A stretch of DNA of 33,609 bases from assembly GCA_019750455.1 (NCBI GenBank), contig JAIEOM010000083.1, positions 1 through 33,609 of the forward strand. The letters run 5' to 3'. A program made the position numbers and the translations under genes. Shown piece after piece: positions 1 through 7,957 of the stretch. Source of the DNA: Sphingomonadales bacterium (GTDB taxonomy: Bacteria > Pseudomonadota > Alphaproteobacteria > Sphingomonadales > Sphingomonadaceae). Every line of letters starts with the position of its first letter. Position 1 is the stretch's first letter. Under the pieces are notes generated by a model, which made no database searches, was not told the DNA's origin, and worked only from the letters and a program-made list of their open reading frames with translations.

Positions 1-581
1 CGGACCTGTTCCTGCCCTTCCTTCATCGACTGGATCAGGCCCGCCAGCTGACCGAAAGCATCGGTGCGCTTGGCTTCCAAGTCAGCGACCTGCCGCTCGT
101 AATTCGCCAGCTTCTCGCCCACGGGCGAGAGCAGCGCCTTCAGCTTCTCCTCGCTCGCCTTCTCGGAATGGCCGAGGCGTTCCTCGGCGCGCTTGAGGAA
201 AGCTTCCTGCGCGCGGTTCAACACCTGTGCGCCGGTGTTCTCGAATTCCTTGAGCAAGTTCGCACGCGATTCTTCCAGCAACCGTTTCTGTTCCTCGAAG
301 GCGGCGCGCTCGGCGCGGAAGCGGGCGTTTTCCTCGCGCGCGGCGTCGAGTTGCTGCGCCAGACCATCGGCACGGGCAGCGCGCTCACCCAACGCCGCAA
401 CCTCGACCCGCGCTTCGCCGAGTTCGGCGATGGCGCGCTTGAACTCGCCTGCCCGCTCGCTGCCCGCGCGCTCAGCCTCGTCCAGTCGGGCGCGCAGATC
501 GGCCAGCGGGCGCGAGGCGATAAACCAACCGAGCGCGGCGCCGGCAAGCAGGGCAATGATCGAAAGAATCGCAGGGTCCAT
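1..581 (-). CDS. rmuC: DNA recombination protein RmuC, N-terminal part (gene runs off left edge)
   Basis: Minus-strand open frame from ATG at 579-581 reads MDPAILSIIALLAGAALGWFIASRPLADLRARLDEAERAGSERAGEFKRAIAELGEARVEVA..., an N-terminal TM helix followed by coiled coil as in RmuC; no stop before the window edge. Confidence 0.75.
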   Translation of the reverse strand, partial: MDPAILSIIALLAGAALGWFIASRPLADLRARLDEAERAGSERAGEFKRAIAELGEARVEVAALGERAARADGLAQQLDAAREENARFRAERAAFEEQKRLLEESRANLLKEFENTGAQVLNRAQEAFLKRAEERLGHSEKASEEKLKALLSPVGEKLANYERQVADLEAKRTDAFGQLAGLIQSMKEGQEQV

Positions 582-597
582 GAGGCAAGCCTACACG

Positions 598-612
598 GAA
601 CGAATAGAGAAC
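598..612 (-). promoter_or_regulatory. Putative LexA (SOS) box GTTC-N7-GTTC upstream of rmuC
   Basis: Plus strand GAACGAATAGAGAAC = minus GTTCTCTATTCGTTC, exact match to the alphaproteobacterial LexA consensus, 16 bp upstream of the rmuC ATG. Confidence 0.65.
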
Positions 613-655
613 GCTAGTGGCCACCGCGCGCTTTCCAACAAGAAAGAAAGCCTGG

Positions 656-772
656 CCCCGGATCAAGTCCGGGGTGACGAGGGTGGGGTGTTTGGCGCGA
701 GCATCGGCGCGGCACGCGCCGCAAGGCCGAATGGCTGCCCACAGGTGCCCGTACCCCGGGCTTGACCCGGGG
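656..772. repeat. Pair of oppositely oriented dispersed palindromic repeats between rmuC and def
   Basis: CCCCGGATCAAGTCCGGGG (656-674) and CCCCGGGCTTGACCCGGGG (754-772); related sequences recur at 5302-5383, 22147-22230 and 23850-23930. Confidence 0.7.
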
Positions 773-820
773 GAAGGAACAGCACCGAGGACGAAGGCGC
801 GGAGGCGCCTTCACAATCAA

Positions 821-1393
821 TTACGCCGCCCGTCTGATCTTTTCCAGCTTCTTCAGCACCATCGCGCGCTTCAGGCGGCTGAGATGGTCGATGAAGAGGA
901 TGCCCTCCAGGTGGTCCATCTCGTGCTGCAGGCAGGTCGCCATCAGCCCTTCGAGCGCTTCCTCGTGGGTGTTGCCTGCAAGGTCCTGGTAGCGGACGGT
1001 GCAGGTCGCGGGGCGATCGACGTCGGCGTAGATCTCGGGGACCGAGAGGCAGCCTTCCTGATAGGTCGACAGCTCCTTGGCCGGATCGAGGATCACCGGG
1101 TTGATGAACACCCGCGGTTCCTTCTTGGTCGCCGGGTGCGTGTGCTTGTGCCCGTCATGCGAGCATTCGACCGGGGGTGCGTCGGGATCGTCGGGCTGGA
1201 GATCGATCACCAGCACCCGCTTGGGCACGCCGACCTGGATCGCGGCGAGGCCGATGCCGGGGGCATCATACATCGTCTCGAACATGTCTTCGACGAGCGT
1301 GTTGAGCTCGGGGCCGAACTCGTGGGGTTCGACCGGGGTCGAGACGATCTTGAGCCGGGGATCCGGCACTTCGAGGATTTCGCGGATAGCCAT
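821..1393 (-). CDS. def: Peptide deformylase
   Basis: MAIREILEVPDPRLKIVSTPVEP...GIGLAAIQVG...EGCLSVPEIYADV...CLQHEMDHLEGILFIDHLS: all three PDF motifs (GxGxAAxQ, EGCLS, HExDH). Confidence 0.97.
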   Translation of the reverse strand: MAIREILEVPDPRLKIVSTPVEPHEFGPELNTLVEDMFETMYDAPGIGLAAIQVGVPKRVLVIDLQPDDPDAPPVECSHDGHKHTHPATKKEPRVFINPVILDPAKELSTYQEGCLSVPEIYADVDRPATCTVRYQDLAGNTHEEALEGLMATCLQHEMDHLEGILFIDHLSRLKRAMVLKKLEKIRRAA

Positions 1394-1446
1394 AATGCCC
1401 TGCAAGATAGGGACGCACGCCCTTGCGGGCAAGCGCGATGCTCCAA

Positions 1447-1662
1447 TCAGGGTGATCGACGCAGCCAGCGCTTGCCGACATGGCCGCAGGCGGGGCAGCG
1501 GCCACGATAGGAATTCTCGCCAGTCGCCTTGTAGCGGATGCCACCGCTCTCCCAAACGCTCTCGCGATGGCCGCAATGGCCGCATTCGTATTTCCACTCG
1601 CGCGACTCCCGCTCGACCCCGGGGCCGAGGAGCCACCTGAAGAAGCGTTGCGTGCGGTTCAT
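1447..1662 (-). CDS. Small zinc-ribbon protein (CxxC...CxxC), hypothetical
   Basis: 71 aa ORF with CGHCGH and CPACGH; sits between def and recR and overlaps the recR stop by 4 bp. Confidence 0.65.
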   Translation of the reverse strand: MNRTQRFFRWLLGPGVERESREWKYECGHCGHRESVWESGGIRYKATGENSYRGRCPACGHVGKRWLRRSP

Positions 1663-2255
1663 CCTACTGGCCTCCTAGCCCTCAGCGCCTGCGCCAGCGT
1701 GCCTTCGTCGAGATAGTCGAGCTCGCCGCCGACCGGCAGGCCGTGGGCGAGCTGGGTGACTCGGACGGGGTGCGCCTCCAGCCGCTCGGCGAGGTAATGC
1801 GCGGTGGTCTGCCCCTCGAGCGTGGCGTTCATGGCGAGAACCACCTCGTCCACCCCGCCATCCGCCACGCGGGCGAGCAGGCTGGCGATGTTGAGGTCTT
1901 GCGGGCCGATGCCGTCTAGCGCCGAGAGCCTGCCGCCCAGCACATGGTAGCGCCCGGGGAACAGCCGCGCGCGGTCCAGCGCCCAGACGTCGGAGACTTC
2001 CTCCACGACGCAGAGCGAACGCGCATCGCGGCGCGGATCGGCGCAGATGACGCAGGGGTCGCGGGTATCGACATTGCCGCAGATATGGCACTCGACCAGC
2101 GTCTCGGCGACGCCCGCGAGCGCTTCGAGCAGGGCGGGCAGCGCGCTCTCGCGGTGCTTGACCAGCCACAGCACCGCCCGCCGCGCCGAGCGCGGACCGA
2201 GGCCCGGCAGGCGGGCCAGCGCGGAACTGAGGGCTTCGATTTCCTGTGAGGCCAT
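1659..2255 (-). CDS. recR: Recombination mediator protein RecR
   Basis: [23 protein letters not shown]4 zinc motif [16 protein letters not shown], Toprim-like [13 protein letters not shown]...[21 protein letters not shown]. Confidence 0.97.
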   Translation of the reverse strand: MASQEIEALSSALARLPGLGPRSARRAVLWLVKHRESALPALLEALAGVAETLVECHICGNVDTRDPCVICADPRRDARSLCVVEEVSDVWALDRARLFPGRYHVLGGRLSALDGIGPQDLNIASLLARVADGGVDEVVLAMNATLEGQTTAHYLAERLEAHPVRVTQLAHGLPVGGELDYLDEGTLAQALRARRPVG

Positions 2256-2268
2256 GCCCCGACCTTAC

Positions 2269-2360
2269 TCCGTTCGGCCCGAGCTTGTCGAAGGCCTGTC
2301 TTTCTTTTGTCCGCGATAGAAGTAAGGACGGCCCTTCGACAAGCTCAGGGCGAACGGGAC
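2269..2360. repeat. Inverted pair of dispersed repeat (CGTTCG..CCGAGCTTGTCGAAGG / CCTTCGACAAGCTCAGGGCGAACG)
   Basis: Arms cgttcggcccgagcttgtcgaaggc and gcccttcgacaagctcagggcgaacg flank about 40 bp in the recR-fmt divergent intergenic region. Confidence 0.75.
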
Positions 2361-2367
2361 TGGTGAC

Positions 2368-3273
2368 GTGCGGATAGTTTTCATGGGGACGCCGGATTTC
2401 GCGGTTCCGGCCCTGCGCGCTTTGCACGAAGCCGGGCATGCAATCCTATGCGTCTACACTCAGCCGCCGCGTCCGGCAGGTCGGGGAAAAAAGCTGATGC
2501 CCTCTCCGGTGCAGGTCGAGGCCGAGCGGCTGGGCGTGCCGGTGCGCTCGCCGGTATCGCTGCGGAATGCCGAGGCGCAGGCGGAGTTTGCCGCTTTGGA
2601 GGCAGACGTTGCCGTGGTCGCCGCCTATGGCCTGATCCTGCCGCAACCGGTGCTGGATGCCCCGGTGCACGGCTGCCTCAACATCCATGCCTCGTTGCTG
2701 CCGCGCTGGCGCGGGGCGGCGCCGATCCACCGCGCGGTGATGGCGGGCGATGCCGAGACGGGCGTGACGATCATGCAGATGGAAGCGGGGCTCGATACCG
2801 GGCCGATGCTGCACAAGGTCACCGTGCCGGTCGGCCGCAAGACGACGGGCGAACTGTTCGAAGAACTGGGCGCGGTCGGCGCAGCGGCGATGGTCGAGGT
2901 GCTGGCTAACCTCGCAGCCTTCCCGCCGCAGGTGCAGGACGATGCGGCCGCCATCTACGCGCCCAAGATCGACAAGGCCGAGGCGAAGATCGACTGGTCG
3001 CAGGACGCCGCCGTTATCGAGCGGCTGGTGCGAGGGCTTGCCCCCTTCCCCGGCGCGTGGTTCGAGCTGGGGGAAGAGCGCGTGAAGCTGTTGCTGGCCG
3101 AAGTGGCGGATGCCAGCGGCGCGCCCGGAACGGTGCTCGATGATGACTTCACCATCGCGTGTGGCTCTGGCGCGATCCGGCCCCTGCGGCTCCAGCGCGC
3201 GGGCAAGCCGGCGCTAGAGCGCGCGGAGTTCCAGCGCGGGCGGCCTGTGGCAAGCGGGACCAGACTTGCCTGA
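2368..3273 (+). CDS. fmt: Methionyl-tRNA formyltransferase
   Basis: [24 protein letters not shown]...[46 protein letters not shown]. Confidence 0.97.
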   Translation: MRIVFMGTPDFAVPALRALHEAGHAILCVYTQPPRPAGRGKKLMPSPVQVEAERLGVPVRSPVSLRNAEAQAEFAALEADVAVVAAYGLILPQPVLDAPVHGCLNIHASLLPRWRGAAPIHRAVMAGDAETGVTIMQMEAGLDTGPMLHKVTVPVGRKTTGELFEELGAVGAAAMVEVLANLAAFPPQVQDDAAAIYAPKIDKAEAKIDWSQDAAVIERLVRGLAPFPGAWFELGEERVKLLLAEVADASGAPGTVLDDDFTIACGSGAIRPLRLQRAGKPALERAEFQRGRPVASGTRLA

Positions 3274-3280
3274 TCCGTTC

Positions 3281-3343
3281 GCCTCGAGCGCAGTCGAGAG
3301 GCCGGAGACAGGTGTCTCGACTTCGCTCGACACGAACGGCTAG
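3281..3343. repeat. Dispersed inverted repeat between fmt and truA
   Basis: ccgttcgcctcgagcgcagtcgagaggc...gtgtctcgacttcgctcgacacgaacgg: complementary arms. Confidence 0.65.
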
Positions 3344-3352
3344 GGGCTGAGC

Positions 3353-4105
3353 ATGACCCGCTTTGCACTCACCTTGGAATTCGACGGCACGCCGTTTTTC
3401 GGGCTGCAACGCCAGAGCCACGGGCCGAGCGTGCAACAATCGGTCGAGGACGCGCTGCACCGGATCACGGGCGAGACGGTCGTCATGCATTCTGCCGGGC
3501 GCACCGATGCGGGCGTGCACGCGCTGGCGATGCGCAGCCATGTCGATATCGAAAAACCCTTCGATCCGTTCCGGCTGGCGGCTGCGCTCAACGCCCAGCT
3601 GCGCCCCGATCCGGTCGCGGTCACCGCCTGCGAGGTCGTGCCCGAGGATTGGCACGCGCGCTTTTCCTGCACCGGGCGGCGTTACCTCTATCGGATCGTC
3701 AATCGCCGCGCGCCGCTCACCCTTATGCGCGACAAGGCGTGGCACGTGCCCCAGCCGCTCGATGCCGAAGCCATGCACCGCGCCGCCCAAGCCTTGGTGG
3801 GGCGGCATGACTTCACCACCTTCCGCTCGGTCCATTGCCAGGCGGCCGATCCGGTGAAGTCGCTTGACGAGCTGCGGGTTGAGCGTGTCGGCGAAGAGAT
3901 TCACATCCACGCCGCCGCGCGCTCCTTTCTCCACCATCAGGTGCGCTCGATGGTCGGGTGCCTGAAGCTGGTCGGCGCGGGGACATGGCCTGAGAGCCGC
4001 ATGGCTGAGGCGCTGGCGGCGCGCGACCGGGGCGCGCTCGGCCTCAACGCTCCGCCGCACGGGCTCTACTTCGTCGAGGCGATCTATCCGCAGGACCTGA
4101 CGTAA
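3353..4105 (+). CDS. truA: tRNA pseudouridine(38-40) synthase TruA
   Basis: [21 protein letters not shown]...[20 protein letters not shown]...[17 protein letters not shown]. Confidence 0.97.
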   Translation: MTRFALTLEFDGTPFFGLQRQSHGPSVQQSVEDALHRITGETVVMHSAGRTDAGVHALAMRSHVDIEKPFDPFRLAAALNAQLRPDPVAVTACEVVPEDWHARFSCTGRRYLYRIVNRRAPLTLMRDKAWHVPQPLDAEAMHRAAQALVGRHDFTTFRSVHCQAADPVKSLDELRVERVGEEIHIHAAARSFLHHQVRSMVGCLKLVGAGTWPESRMAEALAARDRGALGLNAPPHGLYFVEAIYPQDLT

Positions 4106-4123
4106 GGTCACCCTAGCCTTCTC

Positions 4124-4161
4124 GTCATTGCCAGCGTAGCGATAGCGCAACTGGTAATGAC
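4124..4161. repeat. Hairpin/dispersed repeat in the truA-dehydrogenase gap
   Basis: GTCATTGCCAG...CTGGTAATGAC forms an 11-bp stem (one G-U pair). Confidence 0.55.
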
Positions 4162-4179
4162 CAAAGAAGGACAGGCAGG

Positions 4180-5289
4180 ATGACCACCGGAAAGCAGCTC
4201 TTCACCACCCTCACCGCCGACGGCCAGCTGACGCTGGAGGTCGCGGAGAGCACCTTCCCCGAGCCCAAGGGCAATCAGGTGCTGGTCAAGATGGAGGCCG
4301 CGCCGATCAACCCGTCGGATCTCGCGATCCTCACCTCTGCGGCCGATTTCGAGACCGCCGAATACACCCCCGGCAAGGTCGTCGCGACCATGCCCGAGCC
4401 GTTCCTCACCGGCAACAAGGCGCGCCACGGCCAGCGGCTCCCAGCGGGGAATGAGGGCGCGGGCACGGTGATCGCCACCGGTGACAGCGACATGGCCAAG
4501 GCACTGATGGGCCAGCGCGTCGCCTGCGTCCCGGGCAACGCCTTCAGCCAGTATGCCATCGCCGATGCAATGATGTGCCTGCCGCTGGGCGACCATTCCT
4601 CGGAAACGGGCGCCTCCAGCTTCGTCAACCCGATGACCGCGCTGGGCTTTGTCGAGACTGCGAAGATGGAGGGCCACTCGGCCATCATCCACCTCGCCGC
4701 CGCATCGAACCTCGGCCAGATGCTCAACCGCATCTGCATCGAGGACGGGATGAAGCTCGTCAACATCGTCCGCAAGGACGAGCATGTCGAACTGCTGAAG
4801 TCGCAGGGCGCGCAATATGTCGTCAACTCCTCGGCCCCCACCTACATGGCCGATCTGCGCGCCGCGATTGCCGAGACCGGCGCTTACCTCGGCTTCGATC
4901 CGATCGGCGGCGGGCAGGCCTCGGACGGGGTGCTCAAGGCGATGGAGCAGGTCGCGGTCACCCAGATGAGCGAGTTTTCGCGCTATGGCTCCAACCAGCA
5001 GAAGAAGATGTACATCTACGGCCGGCTCGACCTGTCGCCGACGATCCTCACCCCGTCCTACGGCCTGCAATGGAGCATCGCCGGCTGGCTGCTGACCCCG
5101 TTCCTCCAGCGTGCGGGCATGGAAACCGTGGTGCGGATGCGCAAGCGGGTGATCGACAACCTCACCACCACCTTCGCCAGCCATTACAAGGCCAAGGTGA
5201 CGCTGGAAGGGATGCTGGAAAAGGACGCAATCTGCGACTACCGCCAGATGAAGACCGGCGAGAAATATCTGGTCACGCCCTGGAGGTGA
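4180..5289 (+). CDS. Zinc-binding dehydrogenase / MDR-family quinone or enoyl reductase-like protein
   Basis: MDR fold: VLVKMEAAPINPSDLAIL...GNEGAGTVIATG...IHLAAASNLGQMLNRIC...GFDPIGGG. Confidence 0.85.
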   Translation: MTTGKQLFTTLTADGQLTLEVAESTFPEPKGNQVLVKMEAAPINPSDLAILTSAADFETAEYTPGKVVATMPEPFLTGNKARHGQRLPAGNEGAGTVIATGDSDMAKALMGQRVACVPGNAFSQYAIADAMMCLPLGDHSSETGASSFVNPMTALGFVETAKMEGHSAIIHLAAASNLGQMLNRICIEDGMKLVNIVRKDEHVELLKSQGAQYVVNSSAPTYMADLRAAIAETGAYLGFDPIGGGQASDGVLKAMEQVAVTQMSEFSRYGSNQQKKMYIYGRLDLSPTILTPSYGLQWSIAGWLLTPFLQRAGMETVVRMRKRVIDNLTTTFASHYKAKVTLEGMLEKDAICDYRQMKTGEKYLVTPWR

Positions 5290-5301
5290 GGGGTTTTCCC
5301 G

Positions 5302-5537
5302 CCCCGGGCTTGACCCGGGGCCCCGCTTTTTGCGCCAGATCGTTCCGCAGATGAAGAAGCTGGGTCCCGGGTCAAGCCCGGGACGAGGGAGCGCATAACG
5401 AGGAAAAGCCCGGCCCCGTGTCGGGCACGGGGTGACGGGTTTGGCTAACCTTGCCGACTTCGTCATCCCGGCGAAAGCCGGGATCGAGAGCGGCGACCGG
5501 GGTTCATTTTAGAGCTATGCCCCAACTTTCGCTGGGG
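5302..5537. repeat. Cluster of five palindromic repeat units
   Basis: CCCCGGGCTTGACCCGGGG 5302-5320; TCCCGGGTCAAGCCCGGGA 5365-5383; CCCCGTGTCGGGCACGGGG 5414-5432; ATCCCGGCGAAAGCCGGGAT 5465-5484; CCCCAactttcgcTGGGG 5520-5537. Confidence 0.75.
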
Positions 5538-5907
5538 TGACAGGCAATGCTGGCTTGGCCAAATCACCGCCTGCGGCCAAAATGAGACCGTGCCATCGGC
5601 CCCGGCTTAGCCTTGACCGGACTTTGCGCGCATAATCATCCGGGGCGAGCGGGCGCTTGCTATGGTGCCTGTGGGTGTTGCAGAACCAGCAGGCGGCAAC
5701 AATGTTTTCAGGCGTATCCCCGCCCCCTTCGCAGCGCGCCAGAAGATGTTCGGCGGTTACCTTCAGGTAGTGGGCCTTATGACACGGCAGCCCGAATTTT
5801 TCGACAAAACCTGCTTGGTTTCCATGCCACATAGGCTGGCGACAATAGAAACACCGTCCGCCCTGCGCCGCGTATTTCAGAGCCCTGATTTTAGAAAGTT
5901 TCTTCAA
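5515..5907 (-). CDS. Small HNH endonuclease
   Basis: MKKLSKIRALKYAAQGGRCFYCRQPMW...TAEHLLARCEGGGDTPENIVAACWFCNTHRHH: CxxC pairs plus HNH core. Start is TTG at 5907 with GGAGG six nt upstream. Confidence 0.85.
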   Translation of the reverse strand: MKKLSKIRALKYAAQGGRCFYCRQPMWHGNQAGFVEKFGLPCHKAHYLKVTAEHLLARCEGGGDTPENIVAACWFCNTHRHHSKRPLAPDDYARKVRSRLSRGRWHGLILAAGGDLAKPALPVTPAKVGA

Positions 5908-5918
5908 TTCATACCTCC

Positions 5919-6079
5919 AATGACAGGAAAGTCATTGTGGTATGCTCCGGCAGTGTGCCGGCCCGAGGCGGGTGAGGTTATGCTCGCATACTAGGCCGCT
6001 ATCGCGGACCCCACAGTCCTCGGTGAGATCGCGTTATCGCGCACCTCACAGTCTGTGATGAAATTGCATCATCAAAGAC
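5919..6079 (-). promoter_or_regulatory. Hairpin-rich probable 5' leader of the HNH gene
   Basis: Successive inverted repeats at 5919-5936, 5947-5961, 5979-5990, 5996-6007, 6023-6049 and 6051-6079, downstream of a plausible promoter on the minus strand (TTGCAA 6115-6110, 17 bp, AATTAT 6092-6087). Confidence 0.5.
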
Positions 6080-6131
6080 CATAGGCATAATTGCGGATAG
6101 CGAATGAATTTGCAAGAAAAATCAGCAGCCC

Positions 6132-7118
6132 TCACCCATCAAACGCAGCCTGCACACTCGCCGCATCGGTGACTCCGCTCGCCACCAGCACCATCAGCAG
6201 CACCCGTGCCTTGGCCGGGCCCAGCGCCCTTGCCGCCACCAGGCCCAGCGCGTCGTCGTCCACCTCGACATTGCGGTCGACCAGCCCCTCGTCGACCCGC
6301 GAGGCGCGGACCACCGGAACGCCGCTGGCCGCCGCGCGGGCGAGAGCGTCCAGTACCACCCGGGGCGCATTGCCCTGCCCCATGCCGGCGAGCACGATGC
6401 CGCGCGCGCCGATGCCGAGCAGCGCCTCGACGGGCTTTTCGTCCATTCCCGCCCCTGCGGTGAGGATCGCGACCCGCGGCAGCTCTGCCGGGAAGGGATA
6501 GCGCGCGGCCTGCCCCGCCCGGTGCGGCGGGCCGAACCAGTCGAGGCTCGACGGGGTGACACGCGCCAGCGCGCCCCTCGGGAAGGTGCGGAAAGCATCG
6601 ATGCTGCTGGTGGCCGCTTTCCTCGCATCGCGCGCAGCGAGCACGGCATCGCCCATCACCAGCATCACGCCGCGACCGCTTGCCGCAGGGTCGCCCGCCA
6701 CCTTCACCGCGTTGGCGAAGTTGCGCATCCCGTCCGCCCCCACCGCGTCGGCCGGGCGCATCGCGCCCACGAGGATCACGGGCTTGGTGGTCGGCAAGGT
6801 GAGGTCGAGCAGAAAGCCGGTCTCTTCCGCCGTGTCGGTGCCGTGGGTGATGATGACCGCATCGATGGCCGGATCGGCAATCCCCGCCGTGCAGGCCGCA
6901 TGGAGCGCGCGCCACTCGGCAAAGCCGATATCCTGCGATCCGATCCGCGCGATCTCCTGCATGCGCCATTCCGCCGCAAGGCCGAGCGCCGCCAGGTGGC
7001 CGACCAGCACATCGAGCGACAGGCCTCCGGGCCGGTAGGCGGCCCCCGTTCCGCCCGCGCCCGCACCTGCAATCGTGCCGCCGGTGCCAAGGACGAGGAT
7101 GCGCGGAGTGCTTGTCAT
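6132..7118 (-). CDS. Asparaginase
   Basis: ILVLGTGGTIAGAG...VIITHGTDTAEETGFLLDLTL...PVILVGAMRPADAVGADGMRNFANAV: both asparaginase active-site motifs. Confidence 0.95.
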   Translation of the reverse strand: MTSTPRILVLGTGGTIAGAGAGGTGAAYRPGGLSLDVLVGHLAALGLAAEWRMQEIARIGSQDIGFAEWRALHAACTAGIADPAIDAVIITHGTDTAEETGFLLDLTLPTTKPVILVGAMRPADAVGADGMRNFANAVKVAGDPAASGRGVMLVMGDAVLAARDARKAATSSIDAFRTFPRGALARVTPSSLDWFGPPHRAGQAARYPFPAELPRVAILTAGAGMDEKPVEALLGIGARGIVLAGMGQGNAPRVVLDALARAAASGVPVVRASRVDEGLVDRNVEVDDDALGLVAARALGPAKARVLLMVLVASGVTDAASVQAAFDG

Positions 7119-7128
7119 GCGCTCGCCC

Positions 7129-7809
7129 CTAGCTGCCGCAGCCGTCCGCGCCTAGCGGCTCGTTGCCGAACTGTTCGAACACGGCGGCCAGCCCCGGCAC
7201 GTCCGCTTCGGCGCGCAGGGCGCCGAGCGCGTCTTCGATGTCGATCGACATCTCCGTCACCCCGCCCTCGAATCCCACCCCCTTCGCCCCCAGCGAACGC
7301 GCCAAGGCCAGTGCCGGGCGGTTTTCGGGCAGGACATGGACAGTGAAATGTTCATACCCCTCGCGCGCGCAATCGAGCAGCAGCACCGCGGTCAAAAGCC
7401 GCGCAAGGCCGCGCCCGTGATATTCGTCCACCACCGCGACCGAATATTCGGCGCTGTCGGGGTCATCGGGATCGCGGAAGGCATGGACCACGCCGAGCGC
7501 CGGGGTGTCAGGCAGATCGCCGCGCAGCGCGCCCCATGCCAAGTGATCGTGCCCGTCGGGGGTTACCAGCGCATGCAGGACCTGCGGCGGCGCCTCACGC
7601 ATTCCGGAGAAGAACCGGAGATAGCGCGATTGCGGCGAAAGCCGGGCGATTCCCTCGCGCAGCCGCGCCTCGTCCTCGCGCCGCACCCGGCGGATGCAGA
7701 CCGGTGTGCCATCATTCAGCTGCGTCTCGATCACCCGCGCTCCCCTTGTCCGCTCTGCCCTGCCGTTCAGCCCACTTGCCGCCAAGCCGCTTGACGGGCG
7801 CGCCGACAC
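7129..7809 (-). CDS. GNAT family N-acetyltransferase (start uncertain)
   Basis: IRRVRREDEARLREGIARLSPQSRYLRFFS...SVAVVDEYHGRGLARLLTAVLLLDCAREGYEHFTVHVLPENRPALALARSLG. Confidence 0.88.
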   Translation of the reverse strand: MSARPSSGLAASGLNGRAERTRGARVIETQLNDGTPVCIRRVRREDEARLREGIARLSPQSRYLRFFSGMREAPPQVLHALVTPDGHDHLAWGALRGDLPDTPALGVVHAFRDPDDPDSAEYSVAVVDEYHGRGLARLLTAVLLLDCAREGYEHFTVHVLPENRPALALARSLGAKGVGFEGGVTEMSIDIEDALGALRAEADVPGLAAVFEQFGNEPLGADGCGS

Positions 7810-7837
7810 GGCTAAACCGCCAGCGCGCCAGCAGCGT

Positions 7838-7914
7838 GGGGCGGTTAGCTCAGTTGGTAGAGCATCTCGTTTACACCGAGAGGGTCAGCGGTTCGAGCCC
7901 GTTACCGCCCACCA
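7838..7914 (+). tRNA. tRNA-Val (anticodon TAC)
   Basis: GGGCGGTTAGCTCAGTTGGTAGAGCATCTCGTTTACACCGAGAGGGTCAGCGGTTCGAGCCCGTTACCGCCCACCA; acceptor GGGCGGT/ACCGCCC, TACloop, CCA encoded. Confidence 0.95.
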
Positions 7915-7957
7915 TGGCATGACGGGGACTTTGCCCCGATCCGGCGCGCCCGGACGC

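Noticed and set aside
3281-3343. Inverted repeat as a fmt terminator
   Set aside because: Sequence belongs to a dispersed repeat type (GTCTCGACTTCGCTCGACAC-like) and lacks a U-tract, so repeat is the safer call although it may function as a terminator
4108-5466. 452-aa ORF antisense to the MDR dehydrogenase, and many other long overlapping ORFs (e.g. 8576-9778 +, 12421-13665 -, 22014-23864 +, 23891-25189 +, 24924-26654 +)
   Set aside because: High-GC shadow ORFs: the opposite or alternative frame encodes clear conserved proteins and these translations are compositionally biased (R/H/A/G-rich) with no recognisable motifs
5515-6115. HNH gene plus structured upstream region as an IscB/HEARO (omegaRNA) system
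   Set aside because: Protein is only 130 aa with no visible RuvC, bridge helix or PLMP segment and no transposase or transposon end seen; kept only as a structured leader observation
7838-7914. tRNA-Val as an integration site for a genomic island
   Set aside because: No integrase, no direct repeat of the tRNA 3' end recognised, and flanking genes look like ordinary chromosomal genes
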